Source: Azorinus chamasolen
Lineage: Eukaryota; Mollusca; Bivalvia; Cardiida; Solecurtidae
Assembly: GCA_963576725.1 (NCBI GenBank)
Contig: OY755241.1
Location: forward strand, 73,048,999-73,112,998
Length of the DNA stretch: 64,000 nucleotides
Direction: 5' to 3'
The notes below the pieces were generated by a model. It saw nothing but the letters and a program-made list of their open reading frames with translations. It had not been told where the DNA came from and made no database searches. Below, one piece after another: positions 31,331 through 43,196 of the stretch. How positions within the stretch are numbered: position 1 is the first letter of the stretch; each line of letters starts with the position of its first letter. The translations under genes and the position numbers were made by a program.

Positions 31331-32368
31331 TCATACATGAATTATCAGACATTCATTCCATCATATTCACTGTACATGGTGACATACTACAAGCCTATTG
31401 GAGGCTGAATATTTAACTTAATTTTGTTTCTATGATTTTGTTTACATGTGTGAAGATCGAAGGTAAATTCTTACAGGCTTGAGTTAATTTTGAGTAAAAC
31501 ATAAAACATCTGAACATTTTACATTTATAAATGTAAAATAATTTGAGAGAACAGTGAGGTCTGAAGGGCAAATGCGGATATCAAGAGTATTATAATGTTA
31601 CATAATTACAGTAGATGCAGATTACCAAAAACAGTTTAAGATCAAGCAACACACAAGATATATACCTATCATTTTTTTTAATCATGTGTACTTATAAATA
31701 ATCCTTTACTTGATAATCAAGCATTTCTCATCATTATAACAATAGGATCTGTCCAATCCAAGGGTCTGCCCTAGCTGACATGTCATAGTATGCAAAACCA
31801 ACCAGAATTTAATTTCATTATTTGTACCAAAGACCTATGATAACACATAGGTGTGTTATCATAGGTCTTTGTTTGTACTGTTCAATATCTATACATAATT
31901 CTACATATTTTTTTGTGGTAACCAGACTTTTGTTGTTATGGTAACCAAGGCTTTTTTGCTGTAGTACAGTGCTGTAAAAGACATTTTCTAAAAAACGAAA
32001 ATTGCAACAGCAAGCTAAAGGTTAATAGAGATAAAAAGCATACAGTAGACGGACCAGTTTACTGTGATAACCCATACAGTCTACCAGCAATAAATATGCC
32101 TGACTTAATATAACATGAAGATAGATCTATGGTCCTCTGTCTTTTACTGAGTCTTTCTTCCACAATATTCTTGATAAAATCATCAACATGTAGAGCAGAC
32201 GCAAGTAATTCACATCTTTCAAAGTGAGTGCTCATATGGGGTAACTGTATTCTTTTCTTCATTTAATCTATTGATTATCCCCTTTGGCACCTCTAGCTGC
32301 CAGGGTTATGATAAGCCCTGCTGCTGACCCATATATCCCAGCTTACACCTGGTTATACTGACCGTTGT
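31331..32368. other. Interior of TIR element 2, no gene recognised
   Basis: AT-rich sequence with one striking small palindrome (31828-31871), annotated separately. Scattered short open frames carry no recognisable domain. Confidence 0.5.
31828..31871. repeat. 44-bp perfect hairpin flanked by a 7-bp direct repeat
   Basis: Two perfectly complementary 20-bp arms start CAAAGACCTATGATAACACA and flank a 4-base loop (31848-31851). TTTGTAC lies immediately on both sides (31821-31827 and 31872-31878), as if the palindrome had been inserted with a target duplication. Confidence 0.8.
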
Positions 32369-32553
32369 GTGAAAGAATTTGTGTTTAAATTTGAATATAA
32401 AGATGTACGCATGTGTATTGCTGTGAAGTTCAAATCAATTTCTGTTTCGGGACAGAAAAGTAAATTGAAAAAGAATCAACTTCTAGCCCTGAGTATTTCA
32501 AGTCAACTAGCCTGTGAATCTGATCTGGAGTATCCATGCAGGAGTAAATCAGC
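32369..32553 (+). other. Exon-like open stretch ending at a consensus donor
   Basis: An open frame from ATG encodes about 62 residues (KEFVFKFEYKDVRMCIAVKF ... YPCRSKSA) and runs into AGCG|GTAAGTTTG, a good donor. A possible following exon, after AATATTTTAG at 33555, gives SQELATIYVWIARVQNPARS before a stop. I recognise no domain. Given its place inside TIR element 2, it may be a relic of that element's own gene. Confidence 0.3.
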
Positions 32554-32887
32554 GGTAAGTTTGTCAGATTTGTTGTGTTAATTAATAATGAAACCTTTTC
32601 CCTCCATAGTGGGTACATAATTAATAAAAACATGTATATCATGCATATTATAAGTAGATGCATGCACACACATTGGGCTTGTATTTAATAATGTATTTAC
32701 AGTTTTAGTAATTTACCACTACATAAAATTTAAAATAATGTTTGTACAGAGACATGTATAATCTAAATATATTTCTCAGTTTGAAATAGATGATTTGTAT
32801 ACGTTGATTGTTATCAAAACACTGGATATTACTTAAATATGTATATGTCTTGAAAAGTGCTGTTGCTCACCAGAATCCTATCAACAA

Positions 32888-33141
32888 TTAACCCTTTCCC
32901 TGTTCTGTATTTAGGCCAAATTTCAATACCTGCTGAATATTCATTAACAAAATACTTAAAACGAAATATGGAAGGTAGAACATTGTAGACATTTTAGAAA
33001 GCATGCAAATAAACAGATCTGTCAAATTATATTAGCAAACAGAGTAGACCCTGATCAGACGGCTCCTCTAGGAACCGTCTGATATGGGTCTACTCTGTTT
33101 GCAAATGCGTGAAAACACGTTTGTATGAGGGAAAGGGTTAA
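32888..33141. mobile_element. MITE family A, full-length copy
   Basis: TTAACCCTTTCCCTGTTC to TATGAGGGAAAGGGTTAA. The palindrome arms are GCAAACAGAGTAGACCCTGA and GGGTCTACTCTGTTTGC around GACGGCTCCTCTAGGAACCG. It is nested in TIR element 2, so it inserted after that element formed or was carried with it. Confidence 0.88.
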
Positions 33142-33870
33142 ACAGATCTCACATTTGACATGTGCTTTTTGAATATTTTTCAATGTTCATCTTTGCCATT
33201 TGACCACTGTCTACTACCTTGCAATTGCTGTAAAATATTTTGGAACTATTTCAATTTGCCAAAGCTTTTTGAATTGTATACATAATGCACAATTTGAGAG
33301 CAAGTCCATTATTCGAACATTTGACCATACTAGACTAGCATATATGTTGGCTAGTTGCAAAATTGCACAAGTGTAATGAGTTTTTGTTTTTATCAGAAAA
33401 AAAAATCAAACTGCATGGTCGCCTCAAACAAAAAATATAATTAGATGTTTGGTATTGACAGTAAATTATATTCCTGTGTATTCTGTACTAAAAGTTCAGT
33501 TTAGAGGGAGATTGTTGTACTACGATAGTAATTTAGTTTTTGCTTAATATTTTAGGTATCTCAGGAACTGGCGACCATCTATGTCTGGATTGCAAGAGTT
33601 CAAAATCCTGCAAGGAGTCCTGATGTGCAGATCTCCCCGCTTAAAGGCACAGGAGCTAGCTGAGGTGCCAGCTTGAGCTAATGATCGATACTAGAGTAAG
33701 TTGATTAAGATCTGTTAAGTAATTCTATCATCCAGTGCCATGTCCAAAGGTTTTATTCTCCATTTAAATGATCTATTTGAACCAAATTATAATGCTTGAG
33801 TAACTTTCTATTGAAACACATTGTGTTTTTATTTCACAACAATCTTCCGGTAAGAATGATTAATGCATTT

Positions 33871-34400
33871 TATTATACCCCCACAAACAAAGTTTTGGGG
33901 GTATACTGGTGTCACCATGTCCGTCAGTCAGTCTGTCCGGATCATGACTTCCAAAGTATAAAAGCTATCGACTTCAAACTTCATATACAGATAGATCACA
34001 TTGACCGCAAATGCAGTGCACAAGGTTGTAACTCTGTCTTCGGTATTTTTGGAGTTATTGCCCTTTGTTATTTTTCTCAAAATCTGTCTTGTCCGGATCA
34101 TAACTTCCAAAGTATAAAAGCTATTGATTTCAAACTTCATATACAGATAGGCCACATATTGAGCACAAGTTCAGTGCACAAGGTCCATAACTCTGTCTTC
34201 TGTACTTTTGGAGTTATTGCCCTTTGTTATTTTTATCAAAATCTGGCTTGTCCGGATCGTAACTTCCATTGTATAAAAGCTAGTGACTTCAAACTTAATA
34301 TACAGATAGATCACATTGACCACAAGTGCAGTGCACACGGTCCATAACTCAGTATTCAGTAGTTTTGGAGTTATTTCTCTTTGTTATTTTTCTCAAACAA
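33871..34400 (+). mobile_element. Helentron-like element, three 147-bp units, 3' truncated
   Basis: The 5' hairpin ATACCCCCACAAACAAAGTT...TTGGGGGTATAC is followed by GTCAGTCAGTCTGTCC. Three units contain GTCCGGATCATAACTTCCAA, AAACTTCATATACAGATAG and GGAGTTATTGCCCTTTGTTA. No CTAGTT-type end is present; a tRNA-like sequence follows instead. Confidence 0.65.
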
Positions 34401-34437
34401 ACGGATAACAATATCATTGCGGTCATTGCCCGTAACC

Positions 34438-34512
34438 TGGACTCGAACCCTAGGCTTGTGGCACACCATGCCAACACTTTACCACTGAGATACTAAGTCA
34501 CATGATCTCTAC
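34438..34512 (-). repeat. tRNA-derived sequence (SINE head or tRNA pseudogene)
   Basis: On the minus strand TATCTCAGTGGTAAAGTG resembles a pol III A box, and GGTTCGAGTCC is a perfect B box 34 bases later. Between them TTGGC-ATGGTGT-GCCAC could form an anticodon arm with GGT (Thr) in anticodon position. The acceptor and T stems do not pair well, so a functional tRNA is unlikely. A SINE head fits best. Confidence 0.55.
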
Positions 34513-34734
34513 TTATTCATTGTTAACAAGCTACAGCTCTGTGCCCAATTAAATTCAACAATGAAACATAAGGCAAAATTGCAAAAGGCTAAATTAATTA
34601 TTATTAAAACAAATTTAAGCACTTGCACATTGTTATTCTGAATCATCTACTTAGAAATGAATATGATAATGGACCATGTGAGAAAATAAGACATTCATTT
34701 AACTCAAGTAGTAAATTAATGTGCAATTTTCTTG

Positions 34735-35230
34735 TTTCAGATCAACAAGCCTGAAACATAAAGAGAAGGAAAAGGATAGCTGTAGTTGTCGTACAGAAAA
34801 ATGATGTTGCAAAAAGGTGTCAACCCAAAACTTGTCACCACCCTTTGAAAAGACCATAGACTTGCATTAGCTTGTAGTGACAGGTTCGGGGCGAAGCCAC
34901 TCTTCAAGAAGTTAGACAGCACTCTGGACCATTTGATTTGTTGACATTAAGTTTGCTAGGTGTAGATATCAGTTCAAAAGGCTAAAACAAGACTAAAAGA
35001 GTGCATGTATTTTGTACAATTATTATAATATGACATCTGTGTAGGAAAAGGAGTACATTGTACATGTGTTCTGTACAAATAGTATAGATCTAGTTTAGAT
35101 GGTTTATAAGAGAGCTGTCTTATCAGGATCTACTCTGTATGCCATTGTCTGTTAGTGTTTTGAGAAATGTCCAGTAATGGTGAACCTACTCTTAAAAATT
35201 AAGAGTGAATCTTTTTTAAACTGCAGCATA
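34735..35230 (+). repeat. Segment shared with 1040-1560, behind a splice acceptor
   Basis: AATTTTCTTGTTTCAG precedes ATCAACAAGCCTGAAACATA. From there the sequence matches the complement of 1040-1560, with tracts such as GGATCTACTCTGTATGCCAT. The acceptor, the lack of a long frame and the extent suggest a terminal exon and 3' untranslated part of a gene carried by both TIR elements. Confidence 0.65.
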
Positions 35231-35537
35231 TATACATACATTAAATAATCTTAAATTTCTCATAAATTCGGATATTTGTATCAAATGAAGTTGAAAATAT
35301 TGTTGCCAAAGGAAATATTGCCAATCTTGAGCACATTGCCCAAATATTTTAAAATTTGTCTGCTCTAGATGGAATCGGTTATTATAGCTAGGACAACAAA
35401 GCGATAGGCAAATTGTTTATATCAGCTCATTCGATATCATTAAAGTTGTAAATAGATATGCATGTTATTATGATATAAATTTATTTGTTATTATGATATA
35501 AAATTATTTAATTACATTTTCTGTTTTGTAATAAGTT

Positions 35538-35970
35538 TTTATGCCCCCGCCAAAAAGGAGGTGGGGCATATAGATCTGCCTTTTGTCCGGAATTTTAAGT
35601 GATAAGGTGTGGGCATTTGTGTCATGGAAACATTCCTGACTGGAAAATTGTTGCTGCTTTTTAAATTTTTGCAGAACTGCAGGCTCAATGCACTTTATCT
35701 TGAAAACAAAATCTGCAAGAATTCACTGCCTAATTTGCGCAGGGAATATCCCCTATTAAAAAAAGTTGGCTAATTTAGCATTCCTGCTCATTTACATATT
35801 CCGTGCAAAATTCCGTTCCAATTCCGCCCAGAAAAAATTCTGTGCCTAATTTCCGCACGGAAATAATTCCTGCTCATTAACATATTACGTGTCATATTCC
35901 GTCCCATTTCCGTTCCAATTCCGCCCAGAAAAAATTCCGTGCCTAATTTCCGCACGGAAATAATTCCTGG
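35538..35970. repeat. Short Helentron-like start, then right CGGAA arrays
   Basis: TTTTTATGCCCCCGCCAAAA / GGAGGTGGGGCATATAG is an isolated 5' hairpin. From about 35800, two copies of a roughly 110-bp unit follow: TCCTGCTCATT.ACATATT, ATTCCG(T/C)CC, CCGCCCAGAAAAAATTC and TTTCCGCACGGAAATAATTCC. The second copy ends near 35970. Confidence 0.65.
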
Positions 35971-36254
35971 TGTGGCGTATGAACAACTTAGTCTCTATAC
36001 GTTTCTACATCTTTATTTCTTCGTACCGTGATTTCTTCCTAACATACATTGCTATGTCTATCCAAGTCTCCCTCTTCTCTCATTCTTCTCCCTACAGTTA
36101 TATATATACATTGCCCAGACATAATTTGACAGCTTGAACTCTAGCTATCGCTTCTGGACATAAAGATATATTACTACATGTATATTTGGCATGTGCACTT
36201 TTATAAGTACACACCTAAGTCACATTTAATGGATTTACCCTTAATATGTGACAC

Positions 36255-36415
36255 TGCTCATTAACATATTCCGTGCCATATTCCGTCCCATTTCCGTCCC
36301 AATTCCGCCCGGAAAATGCACTTTGTTTCTATTGGAATTTTACGTGCGGAATTTATTTTTCTGTACGGAATCGGGGCGGAATCCGTGCCAGAATTCCGTC
36401 CCAATTCCGGGCGGA
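36255..36415. repeat. Right terminal TTCCG/CGGAA array
   Basis: TGCTCATTAACATATTCCGT opens a unit like those at 35865 and reads through CAATTCCGCCCGGAA and GGCGGAATCCGTGCC to the right TIR of element 2. Confidence 0.75.
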
Positions 36416-37102
36416 ACTTTTCGTACAGGACTGTAGCTATTTGCATGGAATTGCATATACATATTAAATGCCATCCATATTTTCATTACGCACCCGACCC
36501 ATGCTGCCCGCAAGCCCAAGGTCAAGGTCAAATGACTTAGGAATTTTACGTGCAGTTGGTTGTCACAGTCTTTTCATCGTCTTATATTTCACTAATCGCT
36601 ATAGCTATATGCATAGCATTGCATATACACATTTAACACCATCCATACTTTCATTACGCACCCGGCCCATGCTGCCCGCAAGCCCAAGGTCGAGGTCAAA
36701 TGACTTGGAAATTTTACATGCAGTTGGTTGTCACATTTACGTGCAGTTATTTGTCACAGTTTTTTCATTGTCTTATATCTCCCTAACCACTGTAGCTTTT
36801 GCCATGGAATTGCATATAAACATTAAACATCATCCATACTTTCATTGCACACCCAACCCATGCTGACCGCAAGCCCAAGGTCAAGGTCAACTGACTTGGA
36901 AATTTTACGTGTGGTTGGCTTTCACAGTTTTTTCATCGTCTTATATCTCCCTAACTATTGTAGTTATTAGCATTGAATTGCATTAATATACACATTAAAT
37001 ACCATCTATACCTTTATTGCACACCAAACCCATGCTGCCCGAAAGCCAAATGTCAAGGTCAAATGACTTAGGAATTTTACATGCAGTTGGTTGTCACAGT
37101 TT

Positions 37103-38553
37103 TTAGCTCACCAGAGCACAAAGTGCTCAGGGTGAGCTTTTGTGATAGCCTGATGTCTTTCGTCCGTCGGCGTGCGTCGTCCGTCGTCCGTCGTCGGTCG
37201 TCAACAATTTGAACCTTTAAAATTCTTCTCCTCTGAATCTACAGGGGTCTCAGCTTTCATCTTTGGCACATAGCATCATCTGTAGGTCCTCTACAAAAGT
37301 TATATAAATTATGTCCCTAGGGTCAAAATTGGCCCCACCCCAGGGGTGCATTGTTTTCTATAGAAACATATAGTGAAAACTTTGAATATCATCTCCTCTG
37401 TAACTGGAAGGTTCTCAGCCTTCATATTTGGCACATAGCATCATGTTCAGGTTCTCTACAAAAGTTATATAAATTATGCTCCTGTGGTCAAAATTGGCTA
37501 CACAACAAGGTGGACAGTTTTCTAGCAAACTTATAGCTGACTGCCATTTTAAGCATCTTCTCTTTGCTCATAAATAGGTCATCCAGTCAAGCAGTGGGAT
37601 AGATGACCAGTGGTTATTTTTAGGTCACCTGTATCTGGTGCTGGAGCTCTGTGCCTTAACCCTTTGCCTGTTCTATGTTTATTATTAATTTGAATGCCTA
37701 CTGCATATTCATGAACAAAATAGTTAAAATGAAGTATGGAAGGTGGAACATTGTAGTCATTTTTTCCCAAATTTCACAACCTACTGAATATTCATCTACA
37801 AAATAGTTATAATGAAATATAGTAGGTGGAACATATTGTAGCCATTTTAGAAACTTAAGGAACAGATGTATAAACACAGCAGGCCCTGATCAGATGGCTC
37901 CTATAGGAGGCATCCAATCTGGGTCTACTGTTTTCAAAAATGTGAAAACACGTTTGTATGAGGGAAGGGTTAATTAATAATAGTGATTGGCATTATGATA
38001 TTATTATAACCTGCCCTGCAGTTCAGAAGAAGGGTAAATCATGTAAAGACTCCAGAATAAATTATGAAATATTTTTTAACATGAAATTGTATTACTTTAA
38101 ACTATTAATTTATAGTTATGATTATGCAATTATTATGTAATAATTTATAATAATATTCAAATGCAAAAAATCAGTTTGGAATGCAAGGGTACACATACCC
38201 GTTCAGAAGAACAGTTGATCGCCTTTAGTCAGAACTTTGTATGGCCTTGTTTAAATTATGCCCCTGGGATTAAAATTGGCCCCACCCGAGGGGTGGTCAG
38301 TTTTCAATAAAAATATATAGTAAAAACATTGAAAATCTTCTTTGAAACTGGAAGGTTCATAACTTTCATATTTGGCACATAGCTTCATGTTCAGGTCCTC
38401 TACAAATGTTATATAAATTATACCCCTGTGGTCAAAATTGGCCCTGCCCCAGGAGTAGCCAGCTTTCAATAGAAACATAAAGTGAAAACTTTGAAAATCT
38501 TCTCCTCTGATTGTCTGGTGAGCGCTTCAGGGCCATTCTGGCCCACTTTTTAG
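37103..38553 (+). mobile_element. Helentron-like element (TTAGCTCACCAGAGCAC type), copy 1
   Basis: The 5' hairpin is AGCTCACCAGAGCACAAAGTGCTCAGGGTGAGCT, in two parts. A GTCCGTCGTCC tract and about 160-bp units (CTTCTCCTCTGAAACTGGAA, TCATATTTGGCACATAGCAT, TTATATAAATTATGCCCCTG) follow. It ends GGTGAGCGCTTCAGGGCC ATTCTGGCC. It carries a family A MITE (37656-37973). It is inserted in the host element between runs of T, the T-T target reported for Helentrons. Confidence 0.7.
37656..37973. mobile_element. MITE family A with internal duplication
   Basis: TTAACCCTTTGCCTG to GAGGGAAGGGTTAA. It is longer than typical because a tract of about 80 bp (CTACTGAATATTCAT ... GGTGGAACATTGTAG) is present twice in its left half. 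Confidence 0.8.
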
Positions 38554-40694
38554 CTCACCAGAGCACAAAGTGCTCAGGGTGAGCTTTTGTGATCGCCTGA
38601 TGTCCGTCGTCCGTCGGCGTGCGTCGTGCGTCGTTCGTCGTCAACAATTTGAACCTTTAAAAATCTTCTCCTCTGAATCTACAAGGTTCTCAGCTTTCAT
38701 CTTTGGCACATAGCATCATCCTTAGGTCCTCTACAAAAGTTATATAAATTATGCCCCTGGGGTCAAAATTGGCCCCGCCCCAGGGGTGGGAAGTTTTCAA
38801 TAGAAACATATAGTAAAATTTTGAAAATCTTCTCCTCTGAATCTGGAAGGCTCTCAGCTTTCATATTTGGCAAATAGCATCATGTTCAGGTCCTCTACAA
38901 AAGTTATATAAATTATGGCCCTGGGGTCAAAATTGGCCCCGCCCCAGGGGTGGGCAGTTTTCAGTAGAAACAAATAGTGAAATCTTTGAAAATCTTCTTC
39001 TCTGAAACTGGAAGGCTCTCAGCTTTCATATTTGGCATATAGCATCATGCTCAGGTCCTCTACAAAAGTTATATAAATTATGGCCCTGGGGTTAAAATTG
39101 GCCCCGCCCCAGGGGTGGGCAGTTTTCAGTAGAAGCAAATAATGAAAACTTTGAAAATCTTCTCCTCTGAAACTGGAAGGCTCTTAGCTTTCATATTTGG
39201 CACAGAGCATCATGTTCAGGTCCTCTACAAAAGTTATATAAATTATGGCCCTGGGGTCAAAATTGGCCCCGCCCCAGGGGTGGGCAGTTTTCAGTAGAAA
39301 CAAATAGTGAAATCTTTGAAAATCTTCTTCTCTGAAACTGGAAGGCTCTCAGCTTTCATATTTGGCATATAGCATCATGCTCAGGTCCTCTACAAGAGTT
39401 ATATAAATTATGGCCCTGGGGTCAAAATTGGCCCCGCCCCAGGGGTGGGCAGTTTTCAATAGAACAAATAGTGAAATCTTTGAAAATCTTCTCCTCTGAA
39501 ACTGGAAGGCTCTCGGCTTTCATATTTGGCACATATAATCTTGTTCAGGTCCTCTACAAAAGGTTATATAAATTATGTCCCTGGGGTCAAAATTAACCCC
39601 GCCCCAGGGGTGGGCAGTTTTCAATAGAAACAAATAGTGAAAATTTTGAAAATCTTCTTCTCTGAAACTGGAAGTCTCTCAGCTTTCATATCTGGCACAG
39701 AGCATCATGTTCAGGTCCTCTACAAAATTTATATAAATTATGGCCCTGGGGTCAAAATTGGCCCGCCCCAGGGGTTGGGCAGTTTTCAATAGAAACAAAT
39801 AGTGAAATCTTTGAAAATCTTCTCCTCTGAAACTGGAAGGCTCTCAGCTTTCATATCTGGCACCGAGCATCATGTTCAGGTCCTCTACAAAAGTTATTTA
39901 AATTATGGCCCTGGGGTCAAAATTGGCCCTGCCCCAGGGGTTGGGCAGTTTTCAATAGAAAAAAATAGTGAAATCTTTGAAAATCTTCTTCTCTAAAACT
40001 GGAAGGCTCTCAGCTTTCATATTTGGCACATAGCATCTTGTTTAGGTCCTCTACAAAAGTTATATAAATTATGGCCCTGGGGTCAAAATTGGCCTGCCCC
40101 AGGGGTTGGGCAGTTTTCAATAGAAACAAATAGTGAAATCTTTGAAAATCTTCTCCTCTTAAGCTGGAAGGCTCTTAGCTTTCATATTTGGCACAGAGCA
40201 TCATGTTCAGGTCCTCTACACAAGTGATATAAATTATGGCCCTGGGGTCAAAATTGGCCTGCCCCAGGGGTTGAGCAGTTTTCAATAGAAACAAATAGTG
40301 GAATCTTTGAAAATCTTTTCCTCTGAAACTGGAAGGCTCTCAGCTTTCATATTTGGCACATAGCATCATGTTCAGGTCTGCTACATATTTATATAAATTA
40401 TGGCACTGGGGTAAAAATTGGCCCGCCCCAGGGGTGGGCAGTTTTCAATAGAAACAAATAGTGAAATCTTTGAATATCTTCTTCTCTGAAACTGGGTGGT
40501 TCTCAGCTTTCATATTTTGCACATAGCATCATGTTCAGGTCCTCTACAAAAGGTTATATAAATTATGGCCCTGGGGTCAAAATTGGCCCCGTCCCAGGGG
40601 TAGCCAGTTTTCAACAGAAACATATAGTGAAAATTTTGAATATCTTCTCCTCTGATTGTCTGGTGAGCGCTTCAGGGCCATTCTGGCCCTCTTG
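38554..40694 (+). mobile_element. Helentron-like element, about 12 units of 163 bp
   Basis: It has the same 5' hairpin and GTCGTCCGTCGG tract as its left neighbour. A long array of highly similar units of about 163 bp follows, each with GGTCCTCTACAAAAGTTATA, TATGGCCCTGGGGTCAAAAT, GGCCCCGCCCCAGGGGTGGG and CAGTTTTCAATAGAAAC. It ends GGTGAGCGCTTCAGGGCC and CTCTTGTT. The strong homogeneity points to recent expansion or gene conversion. Confidence 0.75.
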
Positions 40695-40785
40695 TTTCAT
40701 AGTCTTATATCTCCCTAACCACTGTAGCTATTAGCATTGAATTGCATAAACACATTAAATACCATCTATACCTTTATTCTCAGAA

Positions 40786-41140
40786 CCCAAGGGGAACAGT
40801 TGCAGCTGAGGACATTTTAGCCATCCACATGATTCCGACTAGGAAAGGACGGGTAAGACCAATCCTAATGAAGCTCAGGAATAACGATGCAAAAGCATCG
40901 GTAATGAAGAAGCGATCAGGTATGAAGGCTGCTGGGTATCGCCTAGGTGACGACGTAACAAAACGGAACCAGGGTCTCATAAGCAGACTTCTTTTGCATC
41001 CAGAAATTAAAAATGCCTGGTATTTCAATGGCTCAGTGTATGGTTGTACTACTGATGAAAATAGACTCAGATTTGACATTCATGACAGCACAAGTCAGGT
41101 TATCAGTGACTATCAGGGAAAGAAGACGAATAAGAAGTGA
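40786..41140 (+). pseudogene. LINE ORF1p C-terminal fragment
   Basis: The open frame encodes about 118 residues: EDILAIHMIPTRKGRVRPIL, MKLRNNDAKASVMKKRSGMK, AGYRLGDDVTKRNQGLISRL, HPEIKNAWYFNGSVYGCTTD. Pattern and order (an IHxIP..G..RPIL strand, a basic helix, then a DDVTKRNQGL helix) fit the RRM and C-terminal domains of L1-type ORF1 nucleic-acid chaperones. The protein's coiled coil is missing, in keeping with 5' truncation. It may be the upstream half of the element whose ORF2 begins at 50553. Confidence 0.7.
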
Positions 41141-41300
41141 TAACCCTTTCCTTTCATACATTTTTGTTTTTGTTTCTTAATTAAGTCTGTGTAAACATAG
41201 TAGACCCGGATCAGAATGCTCCTTAATGATCCTTTTGATCAGGGTTTGCTCTGTTTTTTTGAATGTCTCATAGAAAACTTTGTGGATCTGTTTCTGAAGT
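41141..41300. mobile_element. MITE family A remnant after ORF1
   Basis: TAACCCTTTCCTTTCATAC and GTAAACATAGTAGACCCGGA ... GGGTTTGCTCTGTTT mark a copy immediately after the ORF1 stop. The right end is not recognisable. Confidence 0.6.
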
Positions 41301-41365
41301 TTTAGGTGAAATATAGTTTTTTTTCCCTTCGAAGGATCGCTTGGGAATGAAAGTATCTGTTAGCA

Positions 41366-41934
41366 AATATATAAGAATTACTATGCTAGTAGTTCGGAAG
41401 TTCAGCTGTATTTTGGCGAGTTGGAAAAGTTGTTAAATGCGAGCCTTGGCGAGCCTTGGCGAGCATTTAACTACTTTTCTGACGAGCCAAAATACAGCTG
41501 AACTTCCAAACTATCTAGCATAGTAATTCTTTTATCATGCAACACCCAGAAAAATGGAGAAAATGAAGAAAAAGAAAGATTGCTAAAGCAGTTTCGTCCC
41601 CTGAATGAAAATACATGTAAGTGCGATATATGTGACATCATGAGGACGTGCAGTGACGTCATCGACTTTTACAACATAAACAGACTTGATTTAATCATTT
41701 TATCTGGACAAATAGTTGAGACAAAGGTGAGCAAATGTGCTAAATTTGATGTTTATGTTTAATTATGCCTTTATCGACCTTCTGTTTTCCTCCTATTGGC
41801 TGAACCAAACTTGCATCCCAGTGGGGTCAGTACACATGCACTATACCTTACAAAATACAGCGTCGACGTGGGAAATATTATGCTAGTAGGAAGTGACTGT
41901 ATTTCGTGACGTTGCATGATAAATGTGGCTTTTA
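41366..41934. mobile_element. Interspersed hairpin-headed repeat (copy 1)
   Basis: The first roughly 165 bp form a long hairpin: AGTTCAGCTGTATTTTGGCG and its complement around GCGAGCCTTGGCGAG. About 400 bp follow, with GATTGCTAAAGCAGTTTCGT, GACAAATAGTTGAGACAAAG and CCTATTGGCTGAAC, ending TTTCGTGACGTTGCATGATAAA. The terminal ATGATAAA also occurs at the hairpin edge. The second copy at 58347-58893 is collinear. It contains a TGACGTCA site (41654-41661). Confidence 0.8.
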
Positions 41935-43196
41935 CGTGAATACTGATCAGGTAAAAGGTTTAAGGCCAAGTATTTTTGCAGAAATAAAAGGCATTTAGGC
42001 CACATGTTGCAGGAAACTAGCTAGTGAAGAACAGTGACATTCAATCTGGTAAAAACATAATGCAAGCTCATTACAAGGAGTGTGTGCATTATACTTTTTT
42101 TAAGATTATGCTACATGTACCAGTAGTTTGAATCGTGGTCGAATGAAGACAATATGTAACTCCGTGGGATACATGATTTCCTGTATAGTAAGGTATTACT
42201 ATATTTATAGTGACAAGAATTGAAACATGGGTTTTTGTGCTTTTTTCCCCTCTGATTTTTGTAATGCTTATTGTCATGTGAGATGCCCTTACATGTGGCA
42301 TCTCATCTGGCTCCAGACATTAAGGCACCCACTGTTAATCTATGTCCAATTTTGGTAATGGTTTTAATTTTTCTTAGGAAAAGCGTATAGCTTTTTGCAG
42401 AAAATAATGTATAGTGCCTAGAATAAATTGAATATAGTTTTTTGTTGGAAAAATATGTACTGGTATAATGTAAAAATAGAATACTTTTACCTTTATCCAC
42501 ATGTATACCTTTTATCAGATGACTCTCACCTTAACCTCTCCGTGGTCTGGCATTTGTGGGTATTTTGTTTTCACAGGCTATAAACAGGATAGGTCCTGAA
42601 CAGATGGCTTATACACAAACTATCTGATATTGATCTACTCTGTCTGTGAAAAGGGCACTAATATGTATCCTGGACTATTTTTAAAGGTTAGGGAACAGGG
42701 AATAAAGGCCTTTCTTTTATATTAGACTATTTTAGACCCAGTGAACTTCCTCCTTTATAAGGTATGGCTTAGAATTTTAACAGGAGATGCCTTTTTGTTT
42801 AGAATGACATTGGTATGAAAATTGCTGAGTTTACGTTACTGTTAATAAACCATGACCTGATGTATAACCTTGTATATTGCTATAAACATTTCTGTTCTAT
42901 CTGTTGATGAGGATCCTGGTCAGACAGATCCCATTGGTTCTGTCCCATCAGTGTCTGCAGAGAAACATATATGCATACAACTGTGGTCGGTTGATAGTCC
43001 AATAATAATAAGTAACATATAAGTAACATGTATATGCCTGATTCATGGGTTGCTCTTAGCTTTTGATATACTATAATTTTGATTGCTATAATTGTTAAGC
43101 ATCTAAATGATTAAAAATTTGAAACTCTAAATTGCAAACAGATTAGACCCAGGTCAGCCTTTTTCCTGCAGGAGCCAACCTATAATGGTCTGCCCC
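41935..43196. other. MITE remnants, no gene recognised
   Basis: Decayed family A palindromes are visible at about 42531-42680 (ATAAACAGGATAGGTCCTGA ... CTACTCTGTCTGTGAA), 42875-42960 (ATCCTGGTCAGACAGATCCC) and 43130-43196 (GCAAACAGATTAGACCCAGG). Nothing supports a host exon. Confidence 0.55.

Larger units (their letters stand above)
30320..36429. mobile_element. Large TIR element 2, CGGAA-type subterminal arrays
   Basis: The left end CCTGTATGAAATTT and the complement of the right end CCTGTACGAAAAGT form the TIR. AC flanks both sides (30318-30319, 36430-36431), a 2-bp duplication. The same host unit without insertion is at 54880-54881 (CTAACCACTGTAGCTATTTG), which proves the boundary. Subterminal sequence is filled with TTCCG/CGGAA and GGCGGAAT words (30333-30680, 30960-31330, 35800-35970, 36265-36415). 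No transposase is recognised. Short exon-like pieces (32369-32553, 33556-33663) and a segment shared with element 1 lie inside. Confidence 0.8.

Noticed and set aside
34438..34512. Functional tRNA-Thr gene on the minus strand
   Set aside because: The B box is perfect and an anticodon arm can be drawn, but acceptor and T stems pair poorly. A SINE head or pseudogene is more likely.
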